Program-made: the position numbers and the translations under genes
The notes under the pieces: generated by a model
What the model saw: the letters and a program-made list of their open reading frames with translations, nothing else
Told to the model about the DNA's origin: nothing
The model's database searches: none
In this document: positions 22,066 through 31,024 of the stretch, piece after piece
Position numbering within the stretch: the stretch's first letter is position 1
Layout of the letters: every line of letters starts with the position of its first letter
Source of the DNA: Cellulomonas cellasea
GTDB lineage: Bacteria; Actinomycetota; Actinomycetes; Actinomycetales; Cellulomonadaceae
Direction: 5' to 3'
Assembly (NCBI RefSeq): GCF_006538745.1
Contig: NZ_BJLR01000025.1
Span: 62,001 to 126,000, forward strand
DNA: 64,000 nucleotides

Positions 22066-25050
22066 TCACAGGGACGAGTAGGACACCACGCCGCGCCGCA
22101 GCGCCCCGACCGCACGACCGGCGGTCTGGCGGACGTGCGGGTCGGGCGCCGCCTGCGCGAGCTGGTCGAGCAGGTCGATCACCTGCTTGCACCAGCGCAC
22201 GAAGTCCCCCGCCGCGAGCTCGCTGCCGCGCAGCACCGCGTCGAGGCTGCGTCCGGCCGCCCACCGGTGGATGGACTGCACGAGCCCGAGGTCGGGGGGC
22301 GCGAGCGTCTCGAGGCGGTGCTCGCGCTCGAGGTCCTCGAGCTCGGACCAGATGCGCACCGTCTCGTCGAGCGCGCGCCCGAGCGTCCCGGCCGGACCGC
22401 CGGGGATGCCCGGCTCGGCCTCGCGGTCGTCGCGCCGCGCCGAGTAGACGAGCGACGAGACGGCCGCCGCGAGACCGGGGGCGTCGAGCTCGTCCCACGC
22501 CCCACGGCGCAGGCACTCCGCCAGCAGGAGGTCGTTCTCGGCGTAGAGCCGGCGCAACCAGCGGCCCTCGGGCGTCACGACGGTGCGGGTCCCGGCGCCC
22601 GCGCGGCCGGTCGCCGGCGCACGCACCGAGCGGGGCGGCCAGGACCCGTCGCCGTCCGAGGACGCGGTGGGGTCCGCGTCGACGTCCGGGGCGGGCTCCG
22701 CGGCCGGCTCGGCGGCGGTCGAGAGGTAGCCGAGCCGGAGCAGGACGTCGCACGTGCGGTCGAAGACCTTCGCGATCGACCCCGTGCGGCCCTCGATGCG
22801 GCGCACGAGCGCGTCGTGCTCCGCGCGCAGCCGCTCCCAGCGCTCGGCCCAGCGGGCGTGCTCCTCGCGGTCGGGGCACTGGTGGCACGGGTGCGCGCGC
22901 AGGGTGCGGCGCAGCTCGTCGAGCGTCGCGTCCTCGCGTGCGCCGGACCGCCCGCGCGCCCGGCGACCCCCGTCGCGGCGCGCGCCGTCCGTCGACGGCA
23001 GGTCCGTCACGAAGTCGCGCAGCGTCGCCGCGAGGTCGCGACGGGCCGCGGCGACACGCCCGTTGAACCCCTTCGGCACGCGCAGGTGCCCGACGGTCGT
23101 CACGCCGGTGCCGACATCGGCGACGGCGAGCCGGCGGACCTGGCGGTCCGTGGTCAGGACCGTCGGACGGGGGCCGTCGAACCCGCCCGCGGTGCCGGGG
23201 TCGAGCACCACCGCGTGCGCGCCACGACGCCCCCACGGCACCTCGATCACGTCGCCGACCCGCAGGCCCTCGAGCGAGCGGACGACGTCGGCGCGGCGCG
23301 CGGCCGACGACTCCTTCGCGATCGTGCGCTCCCGTGCGGTGATGGCCCGGCGGATCGCCGCGTACCCGGAGAAGTCCCCGAGGTGGCAGCTCATCGCCTT
23401 CGCGTACCCGTCGAGCGCCTCGGTGTGCGCCTGCGCCTGGCGGGCGAGCCCGACGACGCCGCGGTCCGCCTGGAACTGGGCGAAGGACGTCTCGAGCACC
23501 TCGCGCGCGCGGTCCCGGCCGACCTGCGCGACGAGGTTGACGGCCATGTTGTACGTGGGCCGGAAGCTCGACTTGAGGGGGTACAGCCGCTTCGACGCGA
23601 GGCCGGCGAGCGCGACCGGGTCGAGCCCGGGGTGCGCGACGACGACGGCGTGCCCGTCGACGTCGATGCCGCGCCGTCCCGCACGCCCGGTGAGCTGCGT
23701 GTACTCCCCCGGCGTCATGTCGACGTGGTTGGACCCGTCCCACTTCACGAGCTTCTCCAGGACGACCGAGCGCGCCGGCATGTTGATGCCGAGCGCCAAG
23801 GTCTCGGTCGCGAAGACGACGCGCACCAGGCCGCGGGCGAACAGGTGCTCGACCGTCTCCTTGAACACCGGCAGCATGCCCGCGTGGTGCGCCGCGATGC
23901 CGCGCGCGAGCGCCTCGGTGAACGCCCAGTAGCCGAGCACCTCGAGGTCCTCGGGCGGGATCGACGCGCAGCGCTCCTCGACGACCCGGCGGATCTCGGC
24001 CTCGTGCGCCGGGCTCGTCAGGCGCAGCCCGGCGGCCAGGCACTGCGAGACGGCGCCCTCGCACCCGGCGCGCGAGAAGATGAAGAAGATCGCGGGCAGC
24101 AGCTCGGCCTGCTCGAGCACGTCGACGACCGCGAAGCGCGGGGTCGGGCGGTTGCCTCCGAGCGCGTTGGAGGGCCCGTGGCCGCGCCCGCGGAACCCGC
24201 GGTCCCCCGGACCCCGGCGGCCCCGGTGCGGGCCGTCGATGCGGTCCTCGCGGCGCAGGAGATGGGTGATCTCCGGGTTGATCGGGGGGTTCGGGCCCGG
24301 GTCGGTCGGGTCGACCTGACCGGCGTAGAGGTCGAGCAGGTCGCCGCGGATCAGCACGTGCTGCCACAGCGGGACGGGCCGGCGCTCGCTCACCACGACC
24401 TGGGTGTCGCCGCGGACCATCGTGAGCCAGTCGCCGAACTCCTCGGCGTTCGAGACGGTCGCCGAGAGCGAGACGAGCTGGACGTCGTCGGGCAGGTGGA
24501 TGATCACCTCCTCCCAGACCGGGCCGCGGAAGCGGTCGGCGAGGTAGTGCACCTCGTCCATGACCACGTAGCCGAGCCCGTCGAGCGCGCGCGAGCCCGC
24601 GTAGAGCATGTTCCGCAGCACCTCGGTCGTCATGACGACCACCGGTGCGTCGCCGTTGACCGACGTGTCGCCGGTGAGGAGACCGACGTTGTCCGCGCCG
24701 TGCCGCCGGGCGAGGTCGGCGTACTTCTGGTTCGACAGCGCCTTGATCGGCGTCGTGTAGAACGCCTTGCGCCCCGACGCGAGCGCGAGGTGCACGGCGA
24801 ACTCGCCGACGACGGTCTTGCCCGCGCCCGTCGGGGCCGCGACGAGCACGCCGCTGCCGCGCTCGACGGCCTCGCACGCCTCGACCTGGAACGGGTCGAG
24901 ACCGAACTCGAAGCCCTCCGCGAAGCGGGCGAGCTCGGTGCGCTCCGCGGCGGTGCGCCGCCGGGCTGCCGCGTACCGCTCGGCCGGGGAGAGCGCCGCC
25001 GAGCCTGCTTCTGGGTGCGACGCGGGTCGCGGTCGTCCGGTGCGTGCCAC
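22066..25050 (-). CDS. helY: DEAD/DEAH-box RNA helicase, HelY (Ski2-like)
   Basis: A 994-residue superfamily 2 helicase. The Q-motif-like GLDPFQVEACEAV is followed by Walker A AAPTGAGKT (about residues 70-78), motif Ib TTPIKALSNQKY, the DEVH box in VMDEVHYLADR and motif III SLSATVSNAEEF. The second RecA domain has TETLALGINMPARSVV and QLTGRAGRRGID (motif VI). A long C-terminal region (residues ~560-994) contains the beta-barrel and four-helix parts of Ski2/Mtr4-like enzymes, with an acidic low-complexity stretch near 760-800. HelY is the mycobacterial member (Rv2092c), encoded beside tatC and pafBC as here. It probably remodels structured RNA. Confidence 0.93.
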   Translation of the reverse strand: MARTGRPRPASHPEAGSAALSPAERYAAARRRTAAERTELARFAEGFEFGLDPFQVEACEAVERGSGVLVAAPTGAGKTVVGEFAVHLALASGRKAFYTTPIKALSNQKYADLARRHGADNVGLLTGDTSVNGDAPVVVMTTEVLRNMLYAGSRALDGLGYVVMDEVHYLADRFRGPVWEEVIIHLPDDVQLVSLSATVSNAEEFGDWLTMVRGDTQVVVSERRPVPLWQHVLIRGDLLDLYAGQVDPTDPGPNPPINPEITHLLRREDRIDGPHRGRRGPGDRGFRGRGHGPSNALGGNRPTPRFAVVDVLEQAELLPAIFFIFSRAGCEGAVSQCLAAGLRLTSPAHEAEIRRVVEERCASIPPEDLEVLGYWAFTEALARGIAAHHAGMLPVFKETVEHLFARGLVRVVFATETLALGINMPARSVVLEKLVKWDGSNHVDMTPGEYTQLTGRAGRRGIDVDGHAVVVAHPGLDPVALAGLASKRLYPLKSSFRPTYNMAVNLVAQVGRDRAREVLETSFAQFQADRGVVGLARQAQAHTEALDGYAKAMSCHLGDFSGYAAIRRAITARERTIAKESSAARRADVVRSLEGLRVGDVIEVPWGRRGAHAVVLDPGTAGGFDGPRPTVLTTDRQVRRLAVADVGTGVTTVGHLRVPKGFNGRVAAARRDLAATLRDFVTDLPSTDGARRDGGRRARGRSGAREDATLDELRRTLRAHPCHQCPDREEHARWAERWERLRAEHDALVRRIEGRTGSIAKVFDRTCDVLLRLGYLSTAAEPAAEPAPDVDADPTASSDGDGSWPPRSVRAPATGRAGAGTRTVVTPEGRWLRRLYAENDLLLAECLRRGAWDELDAPGLAAAVSSLVYSARRDDREAEPGIPGGPAGTLGRALDETVRIWSELEDLEREHRLETLAPPDLGLVQSIHRWAAGRSLDAVLRGSELAAGDFVRWCKQVIDLLDQLAQAAPDPHVRQTAGRAVGALRRGVVSYSSL

Positions 25051-25059
25051 CCGACAACC

Positions 25060-25986
25060 CTAGGCGCTGGTGCCGCCGAGCACCCGGACGGCGCCGGGGT
25101 GGACGTCCGCGCGCAGCGGGAGCGGGCCGAGGCGCTCCCCGTCGGCGAACGCGTGCGGCGGCTCGGCGCCGAGGCGCGCGACGGGCTCGATGAGCACCGA
25201 CCGGGACCGGAAGACCTGCACCGCGGGGTGGGTGACGTGCCGGCCGGCGTACATGCCGGGGAAGATCCGCACCACGCCCGGCCTCGTGAAGGGTCCGGCG
25301 ACGACGACGTCGAGCAGCCCGTCGTCGAGGACCGCGCCGGGGGCGATGTGCACGCCACCCCCGAACCACGGCGCGTTGGCGACGGCCACGAGGGTCCCGG
25401 CGGACTCCCAGACGACGTCGTCGAGCGTGAGGCGGTAACCGTAGGGCCGGAAGCGCGCGAGCTCGCCGGCGAGGGCGCGGACGTAGCGGGCGCTCCCGCG
25501 TGGCCACGTGGGGGTGTTCGCGCGCGCGTTGACCGCGGCGTCGATCCCGCACGAGAGGACCCCGAGGTACCACTCGCGCGCGCTGTGCTCGGGCGGGCCG
25601 ACGCTCACCGCGTCGATGGACCTCGGGCCGACGGCGAGCCCGCGCTCGAGGGCCGCGACGTGGTCGTCGACGTCGCCCCGCGCGAGCCCGAGCGCCCGGG
25701 CGAGGTCGTTGCCGGTGCCCGCCGGGACGACGCCGAGCGGGAGGTCGGTGTCGGCGACGACGTTCGCCCCGAGGTGCACCATGCCGTCGCCGCCGACCAC
25801 GACGAGCGCGTCCAGCCCCTCGACCGCGGCGTGCCGTGCGGAGGCGCGCGCCCGCTCGGCGTCGGGGGCGGACAGGTCGAGGACGGTGTGCCCGCGCGCC
25901 CGCAGCCGCGCGACCGTTGCCGCCCCGACGCGGGCACCCCGCCCGCGGGCGGCGGTGGGGTTCACGACGACGCCCAGGCGGCTCAC
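25060..25986 (-). CDS. Diacylglycerol/lipid kinase family protein
   Basis: 308 residues. It has the DAGK catalytic domain: VVVNPTAARGRG at residues 6-17, the nucleotide loop VVGGDGMVHLGANV near 62-75 and PAGTGNDLARALG near 88-100. The C-terminal beta-sandwich includes APWFGGGVHIAPGA. The family phosphorylates diacylglycerol, sphingoid bases or polyprenols at the inner membrane leaflet; the substrate here is not decided by sequence. The conserved N-terminus MSRLGVVVNP fixes the start at 25986. It is 9 bp upstream of helY in the same direction and thus cotranscribed. Confidence 0.9.
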   Translation of the reverse strand: MSRLGVVVNPTAARGRGARVGAATVARLRARGHTVLDLSAPDAERARASARHAAVEGLDALVVVGGDGMVHLGANVVADTDLPLGVVPAGTGNDLARALGLARGDVDDHVAALERGLAVGPRSIDAVSVGPPEHSAREWYLGVLSCGIDAAVNARANTPTWPRGSARYVRALAGELARFRPYGYRLTLDDVVWESAGTLVAVANAPWFGGGVHIAPGAVLDDGLLDVVVAGPFTRPGVVRIFPGMYAGRHVTHPAVQVFRSRSVLIEPVARLGAEPPHAFADGERLGPLPLRADVHPGAVRVLGGTSA

Positions 25987-26107
25987 GCGCGCGGACCCCC
26001 GGCCCGGCCGGGAGCACGCCGCACGGGGCGGGTCACCGGGTGGGGACCGGCGGTGCGGTCCTGATCGGCGGCGCGGTGGTCGAGCGCCGGCGTGCTGCGG
26101 GGCCCGC

Positions 26108-26932
26108 TCACGACGTGGTGAGGCCCTCGCCGGGCACCGAGCCGTCGAGCCGCGGGAGGCCTTCCGCGAGCCGCTTGCGGTCGACCCGGCGGTCGTGCAG
26201 GAGGCAGACCCCGAGCGCGAGGAAGTAGAGCCCGCAGATCGGGAGCGCCATGACGATCATCGTCACGGCGTCCGGCGTCGGCGTCATGACGGCGGCGAAG
26301 ACGAACGCGAGCAGCACCGCCCAGCGCCAGCCGTGACCCCACGTCGCGGCCCGCACGAGCCCGGCCAGGTTCAAGCAGACCATGATGACCGGGAGCACGA
26401 ACGCGACGCCGAACGCGAGGATGAAGCGCATCACGAAGCTCAGGTACGTCTGGGCGTCGACGAGGTTCGTGGAGTCCGGCGGGATGAAGTCGGTGAGGAC
26501 CCGCACCGCGGTGGGCATCGTCGTCCACGCGAGGTACGAGCCGCTGAGGAACAGCGGCACGGCGGCCAGGACGAAGCCGACCGCGAACAGGCGCTCGCGA
26601 CGCGTGAGGCCGGGCGTGACGAACGCCCACAGCTGGTACAGCCACCAGGGGCTCGTCACGATGGCGCCGAGGAAGAGCGAGACCTTGACGCGCATGTCGA
26701 ACGCGGTCGCCAGGCCACCGAAGTTCACCGCCGCGGTCGCCTCGCGTGCGGCGGCCGCGTTCAGCAGCGGCTCCTGGAGCGCCTCGAAGACGGGGTCGAA
26801 GAGCAGCCACCCGCCGACGGCACCGAGGACCAGCCCACAGGCGGCGAGGAACAGCCGCTTGCGCAGCTCGAGGAGGTGCTCGCGCAGCGGCATCCGGCCG
26901 CCGGGTTCGCCCCGGCGGCGCTCAGCAGGCAC
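26108..26932 (-). CDS. tatC: Sec-independent translocase subunit TatC
   Basis: 274 residues with six membrane helices, the receptor of the twin-arginine export pathway. Family marks are MPLREHLLELRKRL at the N-terminus (residues ~14-27), the periplasmic segment with FGGLATAFDMRVKVSLFLG, SPWWLYQLWAFVTPGLTRRER near 95-115 and the acidic FGVAFVLPV helix near 180. It lies 6 bp downstream of tatA in the same transcript. No tatB gene is adjacent, as is usual for actinobacteria, where tatB is encoded elsewhere. Confidence 0.96.
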   Translation of the reverse strand: MPAERRRGEPGGRMPLREHLLELRKRLFLAACGLVLGAVGGWLLFDPVFEALQEPLLNAAAAREATAAVNFGGLATAFDMRVKVSLFLGAIVTSPWWLYQLWAFVTPGLTRRERLFAVGFVLAAVPLFLSGSYLAWTTMPTAVRVLTDFIPPDSTNLVDAQTYLSFVMRFILAFGVAFVLPVIMVCLNLAGLVRAATWGHGWRWAVLLAFVFAAVMTPTPDAVTMIVMALPICGLYFLALGVCLLHDRRVDRKRLAEGLPRLDGSVPGEGLTTS

Positions 26933-26938
26933 GACGCG

Positions 26939-27286
26939 TCAGACCCGGGGCTGGCCGCCGCCCTCGACGGGCGGCTCGGCGGGGCGCACGGGCTCCGCGG
27001 CGACGACGGGATCGGGGATCCCGCCGTTCGTGTACGGGGCGGGGGGCGTCGCCGGCGTCGTGTAGGACGCGGGGGGCGTCGCCGGCGTCGTGTAGGACGC
27101 GGGAGTCCCGGGCACGGGGGTGCCCTTGTCCTTGTCGTCCGTGAGGTCCTTGACCTCGCTCTTGAAGATCTTGAGGGACTGGCCGACGCTGCGGGCGAGG
27201 TCGGGAAGCCGCTTCGCCCCGAACAGCAGGATGATCACGATCACCAGGATCAGGATGTGCGTGGGCTTCACAGCGTTGCCGAACAT
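26939..27286 (-). CDS. tatA: Sec-independent translocase subunit TatA
   Basis: 115 residues. The ATG at 27286 gives MFGNAVKPTHILILVIVIILLFGAKRLPDLARS, a single membrane helix followed by the FGAKRLPDL hinge and an amphipathic helix. TatA oligomers form the Tat transport path. The tail is long: residues ~63-90 repeat PASYTTPATP twice and then PAPYT, encoded by a perfect-length 30-bp tandem repeat. An upstream ATG at 27307 would add seven residues but lies inside the ribosome binding region. The gene precedes tatC by 6 bp. Confidence 0.95.
   Translation of the reverse strand: MFGNAVKPTHILILVIVIILLFGAKRLPDLARSVGQSLKIFKSEVKDLTDDKDKGTPVPGTPASYTTPATPPASYTTPATPPAPYTNGGIPDPVVAAEPVRPAEPPVEGGGQPRV
27031..27102. 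repeat. 30-bp tandem repeat inside tatA
   Basis: Two consecutive 30-bp units (27031-27060 and 27061-27090) and a partial third, each containing GGGGGGCGTCGCCGGCGTCG. It keeps the reading frame and encodes the repeated PASYTTPATP of the TatA tail. Copy number may vary between strains. Confidence 0.8.
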
Positions 27287-27367
27287 GGGGTGCTCTCCCT
27301 CGAACATCGGTGGGTCAGACGATCCTAACCCCGTCGAAGCGCTTCGACCGTCGTTCCCGTGATCTGT

Positions 27368-27694
27368 TCAGCGGCTGTACGCCCGCCACCGCGCGTAGGT
27401 CTCCTGGTGCCGCAGCTGCCGCACGACGCGCCGGCCGGCGGCTTCCCGGCGCAGCCCCGCGACGCGCTCCCGCAGCGCCTGCGTGTCGTCGAACAGGTCC
27501 GCCCGCACCGGCTCCGCCCGGCCCGCCGCCTCCGCGAGCGCGTCCACCTGGTCGGCGAGGCGGGCGAAGGCGTCGGAGGCCTCGGCCGCGGCGGCGCCGA
27601 GGTCCTGGACCTTGCGCCAGAGGCTGCGCCCGAGCAGGAAGGCGCCGGTCCCGGCGCCGAGCACGAGGACCGTCCACACGGTGAACCACAGCAT
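27368..27694 (-). CDS. Small membrane-anchored coiled-coil protein
   Basis: 108 residues. An N-terminal membrane helix, MLWFTVWTVLVLGAGTGAFLLGRSLW with the hydrophobic part at residues 3-22, is followed by a long charged alpha-helical region (DAFARLADQVDALAEAAGR and ALRERVAGLRREAAG) and a basic C-terminus. The layout suggests an inner-membrane anchor with a cytoplasmic coiled coil. I do not recognise a named family. It sits between pafC and tatA on the same strand, a conserved neighbourhood in actinobacteria, and may be cotranscribed with tatAC. Confidence 0.75.
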   Translation of the reverse strand: MLWFTVWTVLVLGAGTGAFLLGRSLWRKVQDLGAAAAEASDAFARLADQVDALAEAAGRAEPVRADLFDDTQALRERVAGLRREAAGRRVVRQLRHQETYARWRAYSR

Positions 27695-27760
27695 CGGGCC
27701 AGCCTAGCCGCGGGAGCAGGGACCGGTCCGGTGGGCGTCGGCTCGGCGACCCGTGGGACG

Positions 27761-28726
27761 TCAGTCGGCGAGAGGGCCGTACGCGTCGAGCGCGGCGCGG
27801 GCGACCGCGGAGACGTCGGCGGCGGCGTCGGCGGGGCGGACCTCGAGGATGTCGTCGGCGGCCTGCAGGAGCAGGTGGCGCAGGAACGCCCGGTTGGCGA
27901 TGCGCAGGTCGACCTCGAACGTGCCGTCGTCGTGGTTGCGGACGGCCTCGACGGGGACGTTCTCGGCGACCCAGCGGCCCTGGCTGGTCAGGTGCAGGGT
28001 CACGAGCCCGCCCGACGGGTCGGGCCGGAACACCTCGGCGTCGGCGCGCACGCGGTGCGGCTGGGCGGCCTCGCCGAGGACGTCGGCGCGCAGGATCCGG
28101 TCGACGCGGAAGAGGCGCTCGTCGTCGGCGCGCAGGCACCAGGCGAGCAGGTAGGAGCGTTCGTCGTCGGTGACGAGCCGGATCGGGTCGACGTCACGGG
28201 TACTGGCGACGTCCGCGGCGTTGACGTACCGCAGCCGCAGGCGCCGGCCGTCGCGCAGCGCGGCGGACAGGGCCTCGACGACCTCGGGGGCGCCGTCGAC
28301 GGCGAGGCGGACGTCGATGGTCGCGGCGGCCTCGCCGGTCGCAGCGGTGAGCTTGGCGAGCGCGGAGGACAGCACGGCGGCGCGCGCGGGCTCGAGGCGG
28401 GGGCCGAGGGCTTCCTCCATGGCGCGCAGGGCGGCGACGAGCGCGACGGCCTCGCGGGTCCCGAGCCGCAGGGGCCGCGTCATGCCACGGGACTCGGTGA
28501 GCCGGACGACCCCGGCCTCGTAGGACGCGGCGTCGAAGTCGATGAGGTCGTGCGGGAAGTACCCGGGGGTGCCGGTCATCCAGAGGGTGTCGACGTCGTC
28601 GATCACCTGGGCCGGGGTCACGCCGAACTGCTCGGCGACCTGCTCGACGGGGACGCCGGCGTGGCGGTCGAGGTAGGTGATCATGCCGAGCATGCGCAGG
28701 AGGCGGTCGCTCGCGCGTTCAGCCAT
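27761..28726 (-). CDS. pafC: WYL-domain transcriptional regulator PafC
   Basis: 321 residues. An N-terminal winged helix (RLLRMLGMITYLDRHAGVPVEQVAEQFGV) is followed by the WYL sensor domain around residues 150-240, with LRYVNAADVASTRDVDPIRLV and the YLLAWCLRADDERLFRVDRI core, and then the C-terminal WCX extension. PafB and PafC together activate the RecA-independent mycobacterial DNA-damage response. The start overlaps the pafB stop by 8 bp, so the two are translationally coupled and probably form the heterodimer. Confidence 0.93.
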   Translation of the reverse strand: MAERASDRLLRMLGMITYLDRHAGVPVEQVAEQFGVTPAQVIDDVDTLWMTGTPGYFPHDLIDFDAASYEAGVVRLTESRGMTRPLRLGTREAVALVAALRAMEEALGPRLEPARAAVLSSALAKLTAATGEAAATIDVRLAVDGAPEVVEALSAALRDGRRLRLRYVNAADVASTRDVDPIRLVTDDERSYLLAWCLRADDERLFRVDRILRADVLGEAAQPHRVRADAEVFRPDPSGGLVTLHLTSQGRWVAENVPVEAVRNHDDGTFEVDLRIANRAFLRHLLLQAADDILEVRPADAAADVSAVARAALDAYGPLAD

Positions 28727-29750
28727 GGTCGGCTCCCCGGGTGACGAGGGCGGCGGCGGTGCGCAGGAGGCGCAGGACGGTCGCGCGCAGGGGTGCGGGG
28801 GCGAGCACGACGACGGCGTCGCCGTAGCCGACGATCTCCTCAGCGAGGTCCCACAGCGCGGTGAACGGGATGCGCACGACGTCGCGTTCGGTGAGCACGG
28901 CCGCGACGCGAGGGTCGTCGAGGTCGACGTCGTCGGGCGTCGTCGCGGGGGTGCGGACGGCGCGCACGCGCAGCGCCTCGGCGCGCTCGGGCCGGATCGC
29001 GAGAGTCGCGATGCGCTCCTCCCCCGCGGTCCAGCTGTGCAGGGCGGAGCCGAGGCGGGCGGCGTCGGGCTCGGGGAACGCGCCGGGCGACCCGACGGTG
29101 CGGACCTTGCCCTCGATGCGGCTGAGCCGGAAGGACCGCGGGGCGTCGCGGTCGCGGTCGTGGCCGACGAGGAACCACCCCCCGCGCCGGGCGAGGAGCT
29201 TCCAGGGCTCGACGACGCGCTCGCGGACCTCCCCGGTGCTCGCGGCGCGGTAGGTGAAGCGGACGGCCTGGCGGGCGTGCACCGCGTCGAGCAGCGGGCC
29301 GAACGCGCCCCCGGCGGCGCGCACGCGCGGGGCGAGGCCGGCGACGAGGTCGGACGCTTCAGGGGCGTCGCCGACGGCGCGGAGCTTGGTCAGGGCGCGC
29401 TCGGTGTCGCTGCGCACCGACTTGTCCTGCCAGAACTCCGACGCGAGCGAGAGCACACCGAGCTCGGCGGCGGTGAGGTCGACCGGCGGGAGGGCGTAGG
29501 CCTCCTGGTCGATGCGGTAGCCGATGTCGTCGCCGTGGCCTGCGCCGGTGACCGTGAGGACGGGGATGCCGAGGTCGCGGAGCGTGTCCTTGTCGCGCTC
29601 GAACATGCGTTCGAACGCGTCGTCGGACGGGGCGTCGGCGTACCCCGCGACGCTGCGACGGATCTGCTCCTTCGTCATGCGCGCCGAGGTGTTGACCAGG
29701 GCGATGACGAGGTTGAGCAGCCGTTCGGCGGGGTGGATCTGGTCGGGCAT
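28719..29750 (-). CDS. pafB: WYL-domain transcriptional regulator PafB
   Basis: 343 residues from the ATG at 29750. The HTH region spans PAERLLNLVIALVNTSARMTKEQIRRSV, the WYL domain VRFTYRAASTGEVRERVVEPWKLLARRGGWFLVGHDRDRD lies near 145-185, and a WCX domain ends the protein. Family knowledge links it to PafC in the DNA-damage regulon, where ssDNA binding by the WYL domain is proposed to trigger activation. A longer reading frame upstream is only the antisense shadow of the DUF3866 gene. The divergent start codons are separated by just 33 bp, so promoters must overlap. Confidence 0.93.
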   Translation of the reverse strand: MPDQIHPAERLLNLVIALVNTSARMTKEQIRRSVAGYADAPSDDAFERMFERDKDTLRDLGIPVLTVTGAGHGDDIGYRIDQEAYALPPVDLTAAELGVLSLASEFWQDKSVRSDTERALTKLRAVGDAPEASDLVAGLAPRVRAAGGAFGPLLDAVHARQAVRFTYRAASTGEVRERVVEPWKLLARRGGWFLVGHDRDRDAPRSFRLSRIEGKVRTVGSPGAFPEPDAARLGSALHSWTAGEERIATLAIRPERAEALRVRAVRTPATTPDDVDLDDPRVAAVLTERDVVRIPFTALWDLAEEIVGYGDAVVVLAPAPLRATVLRLLRTAAALVTRGADHG

Positions 29751-29783
29751 CAGCTCCACCGTAGTCGCCGGTAGCCTGCAGCG

Positions 29784-30941
29784 GTGATCACGTGGCGTGC
29801 GGGTGTCGTGGTGTCGGGCGGCGCGTCGTGGCCCGGCGCGGTCGAGATGCAGGTCGAGCTCGAGGGCGAGCCGGTCGGCGGGCTCCCCGCGGACGGGCGC
29901 GTGCGGGCGCTGGCCTACCCACAGCTCGTCGGCGAGCCGCGCGTCGGGGACCGGGTGCTGCTCAACGTCTCGGCGCTCGCGCGCGGGCTCGGCACGGGCG
30001 GGTACGCGATGGTCGTCGCGCTCGGCGACCGCGTGCCCGCCGACCCGCCGGCCGGCCCCGGGCACCTGGTCAAGGCCCGGTACACCGCGCTGCAGGCGAC
30101 CGTGCTCGGCGTCGACGACCAGGAGTCGGAGCACCACGAGCTGCTGCGCGACGCGGACGACCTCGCCGGGCTGCCCGTCGTCGTCGCGGACCTGCACTCC
30201 GCGCTCCCGGCGGTCGTGGCGGGCGCCCGGCACGCCGCGGCGGTGCACGGGCGGCCGGCGCCGCGCGTCGTCTACGTCATGACCGACGGCGGCGCGCTGC
30301 CCGCGTGGTTCTCCCGGACCGTCGCCGGGCTGCGCGACGCCGGCTGGATCGAGGCGTGCGTGACCACCGGGCAGGCGTTCGGGGGCGACCTCGAGGCCGT
30401 CACCGTCCACACCGGGCTGCTCGCGGCGCGGCTCGTCGCGGGCGCGGACCTCGTGGTCGTCGCACAGGGTCCGGGCAACCTCGGGACCGGGACGCGGTGG
30501 GGGTTCTCCGGGGTCGCCGCGGGCGAGGCCGTCAACGCCGCCGGGGTGCTCGGCGGGCGCGCCGTGGCGTCGCTGCGCGTCTCCGGCGCCGACGCGCGCG
30601 AGCGGCACCTCGGCATCTCCCACCACTCGACCACCGCGTACGGGCGGGTGGCGCTCTCCCCCGCCGACGTCGTCGTGCCCGGGCTCGCGGCCGCCGGTGC
30701 CGGTCTCGACGAGCTCGACGACCGGGTCCGGACGCAGGCACGCGCCCTCGGTGCGCCGGCCGGGCGGCACCGGCTCGTCGACGTCCCGACCGGGCCGGAC
30801 CTGCTGGACGCGCTGCGCGGGACGCCGGTGCGGCTCTCGACTATGGGGCGCGGGATCGACGGGGACCCGGCGTCGTTCCTCGCGGTCGCCGCCGCCGGGG
30901 TGCACGCGGAGCGGCTGGCCGCGAGGTCCGCGAGCGCCTGA
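29784..30941 (+). CDS. DUF3866 family protein
   Basis: 385 residues from the GTG at 29784. It matches the actinobacterial DUF3866 family: an N-terminal beta-rich region ending in LLNVSALARGLGTGGYAMVVALG, then GHLVKARYTALQATVLGVDDQES, a central Rossmann-like part with VVYVMTDGGALPAWFSRTV, and the TGQAFGGDLEAVTVHTGL and GPGNLGTGTRWGFSGVA blocks. No function has been assigned to the family. It is divergent from pafB with 33 bp between starts, a conserved pairing that hints at joint regulation. It is one of the few + strand genes right of dif. Confidence 0.88.
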   Translation: MITWRAGVVVSGGASWPGAVEMQVELEGEPVGGLPADGRVRALAYPQLVGEPRVGDRVLLNVSALARGLGTGGYAMVVALGDRVPADPPAGPGHLVKARYTALQATVLGVDDQESEHHELLRDADDLAGLPVVVADLHSALPAVVAGARHAAAVHGRPAPRVVYVMTDGGALPAWFSRTVAGLRDAGWIEACVTTGQAFGGDLEAVTVHTGLLAARLVAGADLVVVAQGPGNLGTGTRWGFSGVAAGEAVNAAGVLGGRAVASLRVSGADARERHLGISHHSTTAYGRVALSPADVVVPGLAAAGAGLDELDDRVRTQARALGAPAGRHRLVDVPTGPDLLDALRGTPVRLSTMGRGIDGDPASFLAVAAAGVHAERLAARSASA

Positions 30942-31024
30942 GCCGGACGGCCCGCGAGCGCCCGCGCCGGGCACAGCGCGCCTGCCCGACGCGTGTCGGC
31001 CACCCGGTGGCGGCGTGCGTGCGG

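Noticed and set aside
28719-30974. A 751-codon frame that would extend PafB upstream
   Set aside because: The extension is opposite the DUF3866 gene and not homologous. PafB starts at the ATG at 29750.
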